Source of the DNA: Guyanagaster necrorhizus
Taxonomy: Eukaryota > Basidiomycota > Agaricomycetes > Agaricales > Physalacriaceae
DNA length: 64,000 nt
Assembly (NCBI RefSeq): GCF_019112545.1
Contig: NW_025064923.1
Span: 1 to 64,000, forward strand
Direction of reading: 5' to 3'
The position numbers and the translations under genes were made by a program. Below the pieces are notes generated by a model. That model was not told where the DNA came from and did no database searches. It saw only the letters and a program-made list of their open reading frames with translations. This document shows positions 24,509 to 36,570 of this stretch, piece by piece (position 1 is the first letter of the stretch; the number at the start of each line of letters is the position of its first letter).

Positions 24509-26899
24509 CAGTTGACTATTTCACAATGCATGATGCTGAAATGCATAATTCTGACTTTGTATATGGATTGGGCTGGAACACAGTCAGAGAGCAGGGAAAT
24601 AGGCTAGAAATGCATATCGCATAATGCATATAGTTCTAGTTAGGAATATGCATTGTCAGATCGAAAATTATAGTAAGCTGATATGACATTATGCATATAT
24701 TAGAACAATAAAGAACATAATTTGTTTGTATAGACTATAATAAAAAAAATTATTGTAAAGCAACACAGCCTATATCTCTATAAACATGCCTCCTGAACCA
24801 ACACAAAAACCACATGCTAAACCTGGAAATCCATATGAGCATATAAAACAGAAGGAGAAAGTCCCAATGTATATATCATCAGCTCAGCCTCCAAAGCAGA
24901 TCTCCTGCCCACATCTCACAACAGGAGACTGGCTCATAGTATTCAAACATGTTGATAACTATCCTTCCCATCGACATGCTGACATTGTGGCACATTTCAC
25001 AAACTGAAAGGAAGGTGCACTGCTCTTTACCCAATCAACTCTTTCATGGAAACTGGCATCTCATACAAAAATTGAATAGCATGCAAATGAAAACTCTAAT
25101 GCACTATCATCCAAAAAGTCTGATATTGTCATCTGACCTGATGTGGAGTGTGCTGTTGCATCTTGGTATCAGAATATGCAGCTCTGAGATGAGACTGTGA
25201 CTGGTGCAATGCTGATAGAGAAGTGAAATTGGATTGAAAATCTGATGAATATTCCAGAGGATCAGTGTTTAAAAGGAGAGGGATGGTTGAGGTCATTCTG
25301 CAAGGCATGGAGGATTCAGGAGGTTCAGTGGCATGGAGAAGCAGGCTCAGTGGATATGATGGCAGTGGAAAAAGAATGTGTGCATCTTTACAGCATTATG
25401 GTGAAATATACAATGTGGGACAGATGGAATATTGATGAATCTAGTCTTATCATCTTTGCCATCCCAGATCATACCTTGGCATCTGGTCCTATGAGTGGAT
25501 GAAAACAGAACAAGTTCTGCATCACCATGTGTTTTGCTGTGAATGCAGATAGAAGTGAGCAGATGCCAGTTGTTTTCATTGGCAAGTCAAAGCAATCATA
25601 GTGTTTTAAGAAAAAGAGTCCAATGGCAATGGGATTCTATTATTGGAATAACAAGAAGGCCTGGATGATGAGCAAAATATTTATAGAGTGAGTGAAGATG
25701 TTTGATTTAAAGATAAAGAGAGAGATATGGCAGGTTCTGCTGACTTTAGACAACTTTTGAGGACATTCCATCACTTATACACCCCGTAACACAAAGCTGG
25801 AGTTCTTTAAGCCCAATATGACTCCATATATTCAGCTGCTAGATGTTGGTATTATCCACTGCTTCAAGGAATATTATCAGAATGCCATATGTATCCATGC
25901 ACTTGATTTCGATGATCTTGGAGAGTCTGAGATCTTCAAGCTTGATCTCTTTGAAGCTATGACTATCACTCATAATGCTTGGGCAAATGTCAGCAGTGAA
26001 ATGATAGCAAACTGCTGGAAACACACTGGTATAATGCCTGACAATGCATCTGAGTTATAGTCTACCACACCATCTAATGATTTCCAAGATGCCTTACTTC
26101 TCAAGTCTGCATGGAATCTTGTTTGTGACTTTGCCTCAACAGACAAATACACACTTCCAGGGATTGAACAGGCATTGCAGAATCTGCTTGGAAACTAATA
26201 TGCTGATGCTGACTGGTGTCCTGCTCTTATGGCTGTTATGAATGCAAAGAATGATGTTGGTAAAGTACTGGAGACAGTCAATCAGTTGGCTTCTTTGTCA
26301 CAGTCAAAAATGAACATACCTGCCACCCAAATTGCCCTCATTCAACAGCTCCAGACAGCAGAGATAATGTTGAAGGACCATCTTGTCAAATTGAAACAAC
26401 AAAATCATATATTTGGTCTCATTCCAACTATTGAAGAGATGGTTAACTCTATTGCAGAAGAGTATACTGAAGATCTTGAGGCAATGCCAACAGATGAGGA
26501 GATTGTTGCTGCTGTCAAGCATGATATTGCAGTAGAAAATAGGGAAATAACTGTCATTGACAATGATGAGAAGGAAAAAGAGGAAGAGGAGGGTGAGGAA
26601 GAACAGACCTTGATAACTACAAGAGAAGGATTTGAGCTTATTCAAAAGCTGAAGGCATTTTGTATTTCACAAGGTGACTAGGGTGGATTAGTACCACAGC
26701 TGAGGAAGTTGAGAGGGGCATTATTCAAGGAGATGCATGGAAAGCTGACCCAAAAGCCACTGACAGCATTTTGGGGCAATGATGACATTGTCACATAAAG
26801 TCACATGTCACATCACATACTATTTTGGTTCTGCATAAATCTATAAATGCATACAGTTTTAGTGTCTTCCGACCATATGCATTGTGAGATAGTCAACTG
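24509..26899 (+). mobile_element. Pogo/Tigger-like DNA transposon in C1 RT
   Basis: A 2391 bp element bounded by 23-base inverted repeats, CAGTTGACTATTTCACAATGCAT (24509-24531) and its inverse with one mismatch (26877-26899), flanked by TA on both sides (24507-24508 and 26900-26901). The C1 RT reading continues on either side. TA duplication, CAGT ends and a DDE transposase of the pogo type are characteristic of the Tc1/mariner-pogo group. It is much less interrupted than the host element, which agrees with later insertion. Confidence 0.88.
24786..26680 (+). pseudogene. Pogo-like transposase (HTH and DDE), decayed
   Basis: From MPPEPTQKPHAKPG (24786) the frame gives an N-terminal DNA-binding part (about 24900-25330, including a CENP-B/Tc5-like stretch DQCLKGEGWLRSFCKAW). 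The DDE core begins WNIDESSLIIFAIPD (about 25420-25470), with the second catalytic region LTLDNF.GHSI near 25740-25775 and a third block around IQLLDVGIIHCFKEYY (25838-25885). The C-terminal part (26229-26681) is a long open stretch ending in an acidic run of Glu. In-frame TGA/TAG/TAA codons (for example 25006, 25500, 26058) fit single transitions of Trp, Arg or Gln codons. Original length would be about 630 residues. Confidence 0.75.
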
Positions 26900-26901
26900 T
26901 A

Positions 26902-28671
26902 ATTTGTTTTTTCAAAGAATTTATAGCATCTGCTATACTACACCTTAGTGCTTTTAAAGATCTTTGAGAAAATTATTATATCATTCAAATAAATGGTGAC
27001 CTTCTCTTACATGATAAAATCTTGGAAAATGTCATTCATCATAGTCTGAAAGATTGCTGGAGAGTTGGTGAGTCTAAAGAATATTACCAGTGGCTCAAAT
27101 AGTTCTTAGTTGATTCAAAATGCAGCTTTCTATTTATCTCCTTCTTTAATTCAGATATTATTATATCTCCACTGGACACCCAGTTTAGTGAAGTATCTGA
27201 CTCCTGATAGTTTGTCTATGAGCTTAGAAATTAATGGAAGTGGGTATCAATTTTTGATGATAAGGTCATTAAGTTTTTAGTAATTCTGAATTGGTCACAA
27301 CTTTCTGTCTTTTTTTTTTTACAAAAAAAAAAGGGGAGGCCATAAGAGACTTGGATACTTGGATTCTTCCACTAGTTAGGTTTTCATTCAAGAATTTGTC
27401 TAACTCTTTCTGTTTAGCCCTTTCTAGTGGATACACCTTACAGTTCAGATTGGTGTTTGCTCCTGGTATCAGTTCAATAGCATAATCCCATAGTTTTCTT
27501 AGTGATAGTTCATCAAAGTTTTTCTGGCTGAATACATTGATAAAGTCTCTGTATTATCTGGAAATCATCTCTTCAAAGGACTCCTTGGACTTTTCTGCAT
27601 ATGCTTTGGTAGCTAACTCATTTAAAGTAGTGCCAGCTACCTAGATCTCTATAGCTGGTTGAAGGTCTACTATTAAGAGTTGATCTCTCTCTTTTATTTC
27701 CTGCCATATCATTTCTTCTGGTTTATCTTGGTCTGGGTAGACTCTCTGTCTTTTGACACAGGTACATTTATCAAAAACAACTTCCTCTTTCTTCTAATCT
27801 ATTCATAAGTTATGCTTCTAAAGCCAGTCATGTCTTAGGAACACTTCTCAATTGTTGAGATAGGTTACAGCAAAGTCTATTTGCTTGACATGCCCATTTT
27901 CAGTGGTCATTTGTAGTTCACAGTACTCTGATATGGACTCTCTATTATTGAGAGTTTTATCTGCATTATACACTGGAATGAATCTAGGAATTTTTCAAGT
28001 ATTGAACCTGTTCTGTTGGACAAAGTCTTCATCTATAAAAATTCTCATGCACTCACTGTCTAATAAGGCTTCAGTGCTCACCACTTGATGGGTGTCCAGT
28101 GTCTCTAGTTGGATTTGGAGGATAGTCTTGTCTCTGCTTTTTCCTCTTCATATGTACTTTTTTTCTTGTCATACTTCTTCTAGCACTCACAGTGCTTCAT
28201 CTTCTCTTATACTTTAGAGTATATTGATCAGATTCTAGTCAGCTTCAGCCTGCTGTTTCAGATATATTCATTCTTTCAGCATGGCTAAGGCTACCAGATT
28301 TGGAGATTCTTTTACAGCCTGTAGTATCCAAGCAGCTGTGTCTGGCTTTCTCCATCCTATTACTATCTTTGGTTCAGGATGCTCTTTCCTTGGATACTCC
28401 ACTGCCTGCTCAGGCTGGGACTTTCTCATAGAGGCTTCACACTGAATGGCTGGTTTCATTCTTAGTTTTGGTGGCAATATATATGGTTTAGATTCTGCTT
28501 TCTTCTGTGCTTTTTCTTCAGTTCTTGGTGAAATAATAAAATGCACTTTATAGGGCATCACTTTCTCAATTCAGCTCCTGAAAGTATTTGAGTCTTTTTG
28601 CATACTTTTTTCTTTTTTGAGCAGTAAATATTTATTACTGGTTCCTACAGAGAATGTCTTAATACTGGTAG
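26902..28671 (-). pseudogene. C1 pol, proximal part: protease and RT N-terminal half
   Basis: Minus strand: a proline/lysine-rich spacer (open 28561-28268), protease motif TEALLDSECMRIFIDEDFV (about 28075-28010, Gly of DSG changed to Glu), the RT N-terminal domain (about 27560-27000) and a catalytic box YLND near 26985, in which the first Asp is Asn. At 27310-27332 the FFFVKKK codons have decayed into a T11-AC-A10 palindrome. RT resumes at 24508 after the pogo insertion. Confidence 0.75.
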
Positions 28672-29156
28672 TGTCACATGCATGCTGCCAGTCTCTGTGT
28701 CACTTCAACCAACCATGAATTTAATCACCACATCCCACTAGACTCCACTCACTTTCCATTAACTATCAATTTCATTTTACTATTATCATTTCATATTATT
28801 GTATCTAGACTCTAAAAACAGTAGCAAACAATTCATACTGGAATCCAATAAACCTGACTTGGAATTAACTACCAATAATATATAAACTATGTACAATCAT
28901 TGTAATTACTCAGTTTGAATATTGACTTGGATAGCTATTTACACTTTGTGCTCACTTCAGCTTTTCTTTATCTCATTCATCAGATTCTGTTCTGAAGGAT
29001 ATTTCTCTTCACTGCTCTGACAGAATTCCATTCTGTCTATCCAAATTCTTAGATCCCAACTTGAGGGTGACATTGCCAATAGCTTTATTAATGCCTACAC
29101 ACTCCAGCAGTCTCTGTGTGTGCACTCAAGCTCAATCAATTGGCATGTTCCTAATG
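28672..29156 (+). repeat. 5' LTR of B2
   Basis: TGTCACATGCATGCTG...TTCCTAATG. TATATAA is at 28879-28885 and AGTTTGAATAT, the self-priming-type site, at 28912-28922, 33 bases downstream. Confidence 0.88.
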
Positions 29157-29172
29157 GTATATTTGAACTCAA
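29157..29172 (+). promoter_or_regulatory. Primer-binding region of B2 (self-priming type)
   Basis: ATATTTGAACT (29159-29169), two bases inside the LTR, pairs with AGTTTGAATAT of the LTR over 11 positions as RNA: nine Watson-Crick pairs and two G-U wobbles at what was probably a CG. B3 has the same pair of sequences. Confidence 0.65.
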
Positions 29173-29261
29173 ACTCTTGAGTTGAAAATTTTATCATATC
29201 CACCACATTCACCCAACCTACAAAAGCCAACTCCAAACAAACTCTGCCTACTCATCATAAC

Positions 29262-30510
29262 ATGTTTTTCATAGAAGACATCCCAGTCTCTATCTCAAAG
29301 GAACAACCAGACCTTTTCAAATTAGCCTCCAGTGGAGGACAACCCTCCTGTAGGGACACTTATATCCATTCCAGCTTTACTGTCTGTCAACCAAATTATG
29401 ATGATTCCCCTAACCCTTTTAATACCATCAGCATCCTAACCAACAGAGTTTGACAGGCCAGTCTGATATACAGCATTTGAACTGACTCTCTGATAAACTC
29501 CTTATCTCTGAGCAACATGCATGAGAATTTAGACAGCCCAGACTCAGAGGACAAAGGTGAAGACACCCCTACTCATATCTTTATCTGATGAGAACCAGAT
29601 GGTAATCCACTAAATCCTTTTTCAGAAGGGCCAGATGGATCAGGAGAACCAGGTGGTCTCAATAGTCCAGATGGCTCTGACAGCTCTACAGAAAGCAGCA
29701 ATCCAAACCAGCAGAATATGTTCTTAGAATTCATAAACCTGCTACAAGGAGTCTCCACTTTCTTTAATAACTCTAAGCCAGCCACTATTCAAACTAAATT
29801 CAAGGAATCAGAACTCTTTGATGGCTCTGATTCTCACAAACTGAAGACCTTCATAGTCTCTCTTCAGTTGAACTTTAATGACAGACCTACCACATTTATA
29901 ATAGATGCTAGCAAGGTCAATTATGCTATTTTCCTCCTAGCCAGCATCATACTTAACTGGTTTAAACTAGACATTCTTAACTCCAATCTGCAGAATCCAT
30001 CAGCCTGGTAATTCTCTTATGCAGCTTTCAATCAGTATACCTCACAAATTGGGTATGGAGATAACTCTCTCCACTATGCTTTTTACCATGGCCTCTGCAT
30101 CTGCATTAAAGATGACATGGCCCACCATGGGAAGTCAAACAACCTTCATGACATGTGCTTCCTTACCTAAGAACTTGATGCTCACTACTGGACTCAGAAG
30201 ACTGAAATTGCCTGTAAAAACCAGAATAATAAGGCTCCCAACTAATCCTCCAACTCTTCTTTCTCAGACTCCAGCTTTACACTAAAATCTACCACCTCTA
30301 AGCTCTATGCCAGCAAGCTAGGCAAAGATGGCTGTCTTACTCAAAAAGAAAAAGACCACTGGAGCCAAAACAATCTTTGCATGTTCTATGAAGCCAAACA
30401 CAAGATGAAGGATTACAACAAGCAGAAGGCAGCAGCTTTTGTCAAGAGTCATGCAGCTGAAGTAGACACTGCTCCTGAGAAACCAGCTCTAACTAAATCA
30501 GAAAACTAAA
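29262..30510 (+). pseudogene. B2 gag (Ty3-type), with internal deletion
   Basis: Starts with MFFIEDIPVSIS (29262) and runs through a Gly/Pro/Ser/Asp-rich segment (about 29600-29690) to the capsid domain (29718-30011, KESELFDGSDSHKLKTFIVS). After NPSAW.FSY the frame joins directly to FNQYTSQIGYGDNSLHYAFYHGL. B3 has about 45 more residues here, so a segment is deleted. The knuckle CMFYEAKHKMKDY (about 30380-30420) has two Cys-to-Tyr changes; B3 keeps CMFCGAKHKTEDC. It ends at the TAA near 30508. Confidence 0.75.
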
Positions 30511-30529
30511 AAGCAACTCTGTTCTCTTT

Positions 30530-33500
30530 ATGTGAGTTCAGAGTTGCATTGACTCTATTCATACACCAGAGGTCATCACTCTCAATGCAATATCTGTTTC
30601 CAACCAACCTTTCTACCTTCTACTTTTAGCAGAACTACTGACTAGTATAGAGCCTAATAGGTCTCTAGCTTCTACCATTCTGCATTTTCTTGCTCTTATC
30701 AATTCTGGTTCTAGCCACTGCTTTGTTGACACTAAATACATAGCTGCCAATGATATTCCTATTAAAATTATCCCTAGCATGCAACTCTAATTATTTGATG
30801 GCTCTATTAGAAGCTGCATATCTCAAACTGCAACCATTCCTGTCTGTTTCTCTTCTGGAGACACCTTCCCCATTGACTTCTATATCACTCATCTGGATTC
30901 ATCTTGCAATCTTGTCCTGAGATACAACTGGCTCTCTCACTACAATCCATTGATTGACTGGGCTGAGAACAGTATCACTTTCTGTTCAAGTGATCAGGAT
31001 TTCACTCCAACCAATTCTACAGTCTCTACTATATTTTTAAGACTTCTGTGCCCACAGGACAACAGTCCACCTCTCTCTGAGCCTTCCAGCTTAATTCTGA
31101 GACTTTCATGCTCATCAGACTCTATTAGTCCAACTTCTGAAGCTTCACTCCATTCCAAATCTGCTCTGGATAGCTGGCAGGCTCTATTTCCATATGAACC
31201 TATTTATTTCTATTCTTTCTCAGAATCTTTTACTATGAAAGCACACCTAAAGATCTCCATTATATCTGCTGCTGCATTTGTCTGAGCCAGTGCAGAAGAA
31301 AGCACTCAGCAGTTCACACTGCAGCCTTCTCTGCCTAATATTGGAGCTAAAGCTGCATCCATGAAACCAGCAGATCTTTCATCAGTATCAGTAGAGTACC
31401 ATAATTTTGCAGATGTCTTTAGCAGTACCCTCTCTAAAAAGCTATCTAAACACAGACTGTATGACCTCAAAATTAACCTCAAGAAAGGAATATCTCCACT
31501 GCTCAAACCCATTTATTCTCTCTTAGAATCTGAACTCAAGGCTCTACAAGAGTTTATTGATGATAATCTACACAATAGGTTCATTACTTCATCCCACCTT
31601 CTGTACAGAGCCCCAGTTCTATTTATCAAGAAGAAGACCAGTGAACTCTGACTTTGTATTGACTACTGCAGCCTAAACAAAATCTCTAAGAAGAATCACT
31701 ACTCTCTTCCTCTCATTTCTGATCTCCTTGACTCTGCTCACTCTACACACATTTATACTAAGCTTGACCTTCAACATGCCTACTATCTCATCTGCATAGC
31801 TAAAGGGGATGAATAGAAAACAGCCTTCTAAACCTATTATAGTTCCTTCAAATGGTATGTCATACCTTTTAGCCTCACAAATGCTCCAGCAGCATTCCAA
31901 CAATTTGTGAATGATATATTCTCTGATATGCTTCATATATCAGTAGTAGTCTACCTTGACAATATCCTCATATATTCCAACAATTCAGAAGATCACCAGA
32001 AATATATTCATAAGGTTCTATACAAGCTGAGAGCTAATAGACTCTACTGCAAAGACTCTAAATATGAATTCAATCAGGATTCTATGAAATACTTAGGCTA
32101 CATCCTATCACCTGAAGGACTTTGTATGTCTGAAGAAAAAGTCAAGGCCATTATTGACTGGCTGGTGCCATAAAGGGTCAAGGACATCCAATCTTTTCTT
32201 GGCTTTGTCAACTTCTACTATTGATTTATATATAAATATAGTGATATTGTTATTCCTCTTATACAACTCATCCACAAGAGAACTCCATAGAAATTTGATG
32301 ACAAATATTTGGCTACCTTCAATGATTTAAAACAGGCCTTTACACATGCTCCCATCTTTACTCACTGGGTCTCTGATCAAAAGATAGTGATAGAAACTGA
32401 CACCTCTGATTATGCAATTGCAGCTATTCTCTCTATCTATCTTGAAGATGGTGAAATTCACCTCATCACTTTCTGCTCCCAGAGCCTTCACAATGCTGAA
32501 CTCAACTATAATACCCATGACAAAGAGCTTTTAGCCATTTTTAAAGCTTTTAAATATTGGCAGCACTATCTTAAAGACTCTGCAGACTTTATTGATGTTA
32601 TAACAGACTACAAGAATCTTGAATACTTTGCCACCACCAAAATTCTAATCTGCCAACAGGTTAACTAGTCTAAATACCTATCCTAGTTCAATCTAGTAAT
32701 CTGGTTTCACTCTGAAAAACTTGGAGGGAAATCAGATATTTTCACTAGATGATAGGATGTCTATCCTAAAGAAGAAGATAGCCAATATGCTCAAGTCAAC
32801 CTCCACAATTTCTGATCTGTGTTTACCCAAGAACAACTCTTCACATCACTCTATGCAACCTATCTCAAAGACTCCACTCTATAGGCTAGTGCCATCATAG
32901 ATATTGACAAACTCCACATTGATATCAAATAAGCATAATTCTCTGATCCTATGTCCTCTGACAGCCTCTGCTAGGCCAAAGCCACTTCTGAATCCTCTTT
33001 CTCTCAATGGTTTATTGACAAATCCAATATCCTTCATTTTAAAGACTGCATCTATATTCTGGACTCTGATGATCTCTATCTCTGTATACTACAGAACAAT
33101 CATGACCACATCTTGGCAGGTCACTTTGATCAAAACTGGATATTAGAATTAGTCCAGCAGGACTACACCTGGCCAAAGATATATGAATATGTTTAACACT
33201 ATGTTAAGTCCTGCACAGTTTGTGGGTGCAATAAGACATCTAGACACCATTTCTATGGGCTACTCAAACCTCAATCAGTTCTTGAATGACTATGGGATTC
33301 TATTTCCATGGATTTCATTGAACAACTCTTAGACTCTAATAGATTTACCACCATCCTAATAGTTGTGGACCAAGCTAGCAAGCAAGCTATCTTCATCTCC
33401 ACTCATAACACTATTAACTTTGTAGAGCTCATCCAACTTTTCCTTATCCATGTCTTCTCTAAACATGGGGTACTCAGTTATATCATCTCTAATCATGGTT

Positions 33501-34390
33501 TTGAATTCATCTTCCAGTTCACTCACACCTTAGCTACTCCTCTTGATATAGAACTCCATCTTACTTCTGATTACCATCTGAAGGCCAATAGACAAACCAA
33601 ACAGGCAAACCAAACTCTGGAACAATACATCCACATCTACTGCTCCTACCAACAGGACAACTGGGACACCCTCTTACCTATTGCTGAGTTTGCCTACAAC
33701 AACACCTCTAACATGTCCACCAGAATTTCTTCATTCTTTACCAATAAAAGTTACCACCCTAATATCACTGTTTATTCTAAAAGAGATATTGTCTCTGCTC
33801 AAGCTTAAGACTTTGCAGTCAACCTTGATGAACTCTATCAAGTATTAAAAGATGAAATCTCTAAAGCTCAGGCTCACTACAAGATCCAAGTAGATAAGTA
33901 TTGAATTTCAGTGCCTCTGTTTACAGTGGGTGACAAGGTTTATCTCAGTTCCAAACATATTAAAACCATCTGTCTGACCAGAAAATTCTCTGAGAAATAT
34001 CTTGGACCTTTTGAAATTATAGCCCAACCTAGTTTCCACTCCTTCACTCTGAGGCTTCCACCAGATCTCCAGTCTATTCATTCAGTCTTTCATATGTCAC
34101 AATTAGAACCTATAGAAGAAAACACTATTCCTAACCAAATCCAACCACTGCTGCCTCTAGTTGAAGTCAACAGAGAAGAATATTTTGAAATAGTGCAAAT
34201 TCTCAACTCTAAGCTGAACCACTGGTTCTGCTGCCCAATGCTGTATAAGATCCAATGGCTAGGCTATGAAGATACCAATGAAGAATTTGCTTAGTTACTG
34301 GCCTCTGAGTTCTCTGCTGATGAATTCATTGAAGAATTCCACCATTAATATCCAGACAAACTAGGATCTTTGTCCAAGATCACCTCTTGA
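30530..34390 (+). pseudogene. B2 pol: protease, RT, RNase H, integrase, chromodomain
   Basis: Protease motif ALINSGSSHCFVD (about 30695-30735; catalytic Asp is Asn). RT: open stretches 31361-31651 and 31907-32173; its box reads YLDN. RNase H: 32309-32668 (TDTSDYAIAAIL, HDKELLAIFKAFKYWQHYL). Integrase core: 33308-33808 (MDFIEQL, then ISNHG in place of SDRG, and a Glu-to-Lys change in the TKQANQTLEQY stretch). GPF module: 33911-34130. Chromodomain: about 34165-34350 (YFEIVQILNSKLN...YKIQWLGYEDTNEEF). Every catalytic module except RNase H shows a damaged key residue, so it is dead. Confidence 0.85.
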
Positions 34391-34585
34391 ACACTTCCTT
34401 TTCAAATTCCCAGTTCACTTGATGTCTCCTCAGCCCCACCAGTTTTCATCACCAACTCTTTATCACTCTTGTTCAAACCTGAAAACAGAAAAATAATTAC
34501 ATTTTGTTTGGCTCTACTAAACCTCAGCCATTCACTATAAATACAAAAATACAAGAAATATGACAAATCATTTAAGAGGAAGGTC

Positions 34586-35990
34586 TAATGTCTGAAGAAC
34601 TTGCTCCACCCCTGTCTCTGCTGGAGTCTGCCTCCTTTCTCATCTCCCTCAACTCTGCTATATCCTTATCTAGATGCCTCTCTATTGCCTTTCTCAACCC
34701 TTCCACCTTTGACTCTCTCATATACTGAAACTCTGCATGAGCCACTGCCTAAGACTCCAAGTCAGATGATACAAGCTCCACTAGAGACTCTATATCTAAC
34801 ATATAATCATCCAGCAAACCCTTCACAGTCTCACAGATATCTGTCACCTCCTTCACTAACTTGTCTATCTGATTCATTATCTCCTTTGTGAGTTCATCCA
34901 CTCAGCTCTGCAACTTCTTCACATTGCCATTGATTTTTCAGAGAGTGGTAGTGATCTCTGCATTCTCCACAATTCTGCCAGCACTGCTTTTCTGGTTAAA
35001 CAAGCATGCTGTCTTCTTGACCTTACAGCATACACAAGTTTGACCATGCCCAGCAGTAGTCTGGACATAGCAGAGAGTATCATCTTGCCTACACCTGATA
35101 TAACACTCTGAAAAAGATAATTAGCAATCTGACCCCCAAAGAAACATACCACTTACACTCTCTAACTACTTTTCCCTCACCTTCTGCTGGAGCCATGATA
35201 TTCAACCTCACCCTCTTTCTGAGACTAGCACTGGCCTCATCCTCACTACTGCTGTCAGCCACAAAACTAGCCAACTTGACCTTTCATTTCTGACCTCTCT
35301 CAATGGACCCAGTGGCTCTCTATTTACCTTGTCAAATATTCATCCTCAGCTGCTCTAGATAGACCTATGATGCATCTAACAGTTCACTTTCTTCACTCTC
35401 AGACTCTACCTCAATCTGAGGAGCCTTTATCAAATATATTCTAGATTCTGCTAGATCCAACTCTATCTCAGCCAGCATCCTCCTGTGAAGATAATCTACA
35501 TTCTCCACTGGAGTCTGCACAGACTCACCTCCTCTTGCCATCCTGCTCTCTAATTATATTCACTCCTTGGTCTCTATGGCCTCTCATGCCCTTTTTTTTT
35601 TCTCAGCCTCCACTAATCTCTATGCATCCTCCTCTGTCCTCAATCTTTTCTGCTCTCTCTGCTTCTCTACAGCCCTCCTCAAGGCCTTTATCTTTTCCAT
35701 ATAGACTGTGTGCTCTACCTTTATCCTCTCTTCCCACTCTCTCTTCACTTTCTCTGCCTTCTATGACTCATGTCTCTCCACTGCCTCAGTGTGATTCTCC
35801 TCTGTCACAAGCTAGTCTAACTAAAACTCCTCTCTTTCTCCTTCAGAACAAACTAGCATCAGAACCCACATGAAGAGCTTAAGAATTACTGATAAATGAT
35901 ATACTATAATAGTCAACATTTTGACAAAGTAAGGAAAAGATAACCAAGCAAGAGATGGTGGTAGTAGCAGATCAAGTTTCAGGATTCTCA
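34586..35990 (-). pseudogene. B2 antisense zinc-cluster gene
   Basis: Minus strand, converging with pol and separated from it by about 200 bases. The N-terminal two thirds is charged and coiled-coil-like (E/K/R-rich, 35850-35400). A basic motif LRKRVRLN (about 35230-35205) corresponds to PKKRVKLD of B3. An intron at 35156-35108 (GTAAGT...TTTTTCAG, 49 bases) precedes CYIRCRQDDTLCYVQ and a TCVCCKVKKTACLF motif. The tail is helical (VDELTKEIMNQIDKLVKEV, VKGLLDDY). A TAG forms at the splice junction and other stops are present, so this copy is decayed. Resembles a Zn2Cys6-type cluster with a long linker; function unknown. Confidence 0.7.
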
Positions 35991-36072
35991 TAGCCACCAA
36001 CAATTCTCCATATGGTCTCACTGGGCATCAGGATCTATGCTCTTAAGGGTAAGAACACTAATAGGGAGATAC

Positions 36073-36570
36073 TATCACATGCATGCTGCCAGTCTCCACA
36101 CCACTTCAATCAATCACAAATTTAATCACCATACCCCACTAGACTCCATCTACTTTCTATTAACTATTAATTTCATTTTACCATTATTATTTCACATCCA
36201 TATTTTACAGTGTAGTATCTAGACTTTGAAAATGGTAGCAAACAATTCACACTAGAACCCAATAGACCCAACTCAGAATTAACTATCAATAGTATATAAA
36301 CTATGCACAATCATTGTAATTACTCTGTTTGAATATTGACTTGAATGGCTATTTACACTTCATGCTCACTTTAGCTTCTCTTTATCTTTTCCATCAGGTT
36401 CTGTTCTGGAGGATATTCCTCTTCACTGCTCTGACAGAATTCTGTTGTGTCTATCCAAATCCTTGAGCTCCAACTCAAGAGTGATATTGCCAATAGCTTC
36501 ATTGATGCCCATGCACTCCAGTAGTCTCCATGCATGCATTCAAGCCCAATCAATTAGCATATTTCTAACA
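36073..36570 (+). repeat. 3' LTR of B2
   Basis: TATCACATGCATGCTG (TG to TA)...ATTTCTAACA, 498 bp, preceded by the purine tract AATAGGGAGATAC. Followed directly by the GGTAG duplication. Confidence 0.88.

Larger units (their letters stand above)
28672..36570 (+). mobile_element. B2: full-length family B chromovirus with antisense gene, TSD GGTAG
   Basis: LTRs at 28672-29156 and 36073-36570 enclose gag, protease, RT, RNase H, integrase and chromodomain on the plus strand (29262-34390) and a convergent antisense gene (35990-34586). A perfect five-base duplication GGTAG flanks the element (28667-28671 and 36571-36575). It is inserted between gag and protease of C1. Confidence 0.92.
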
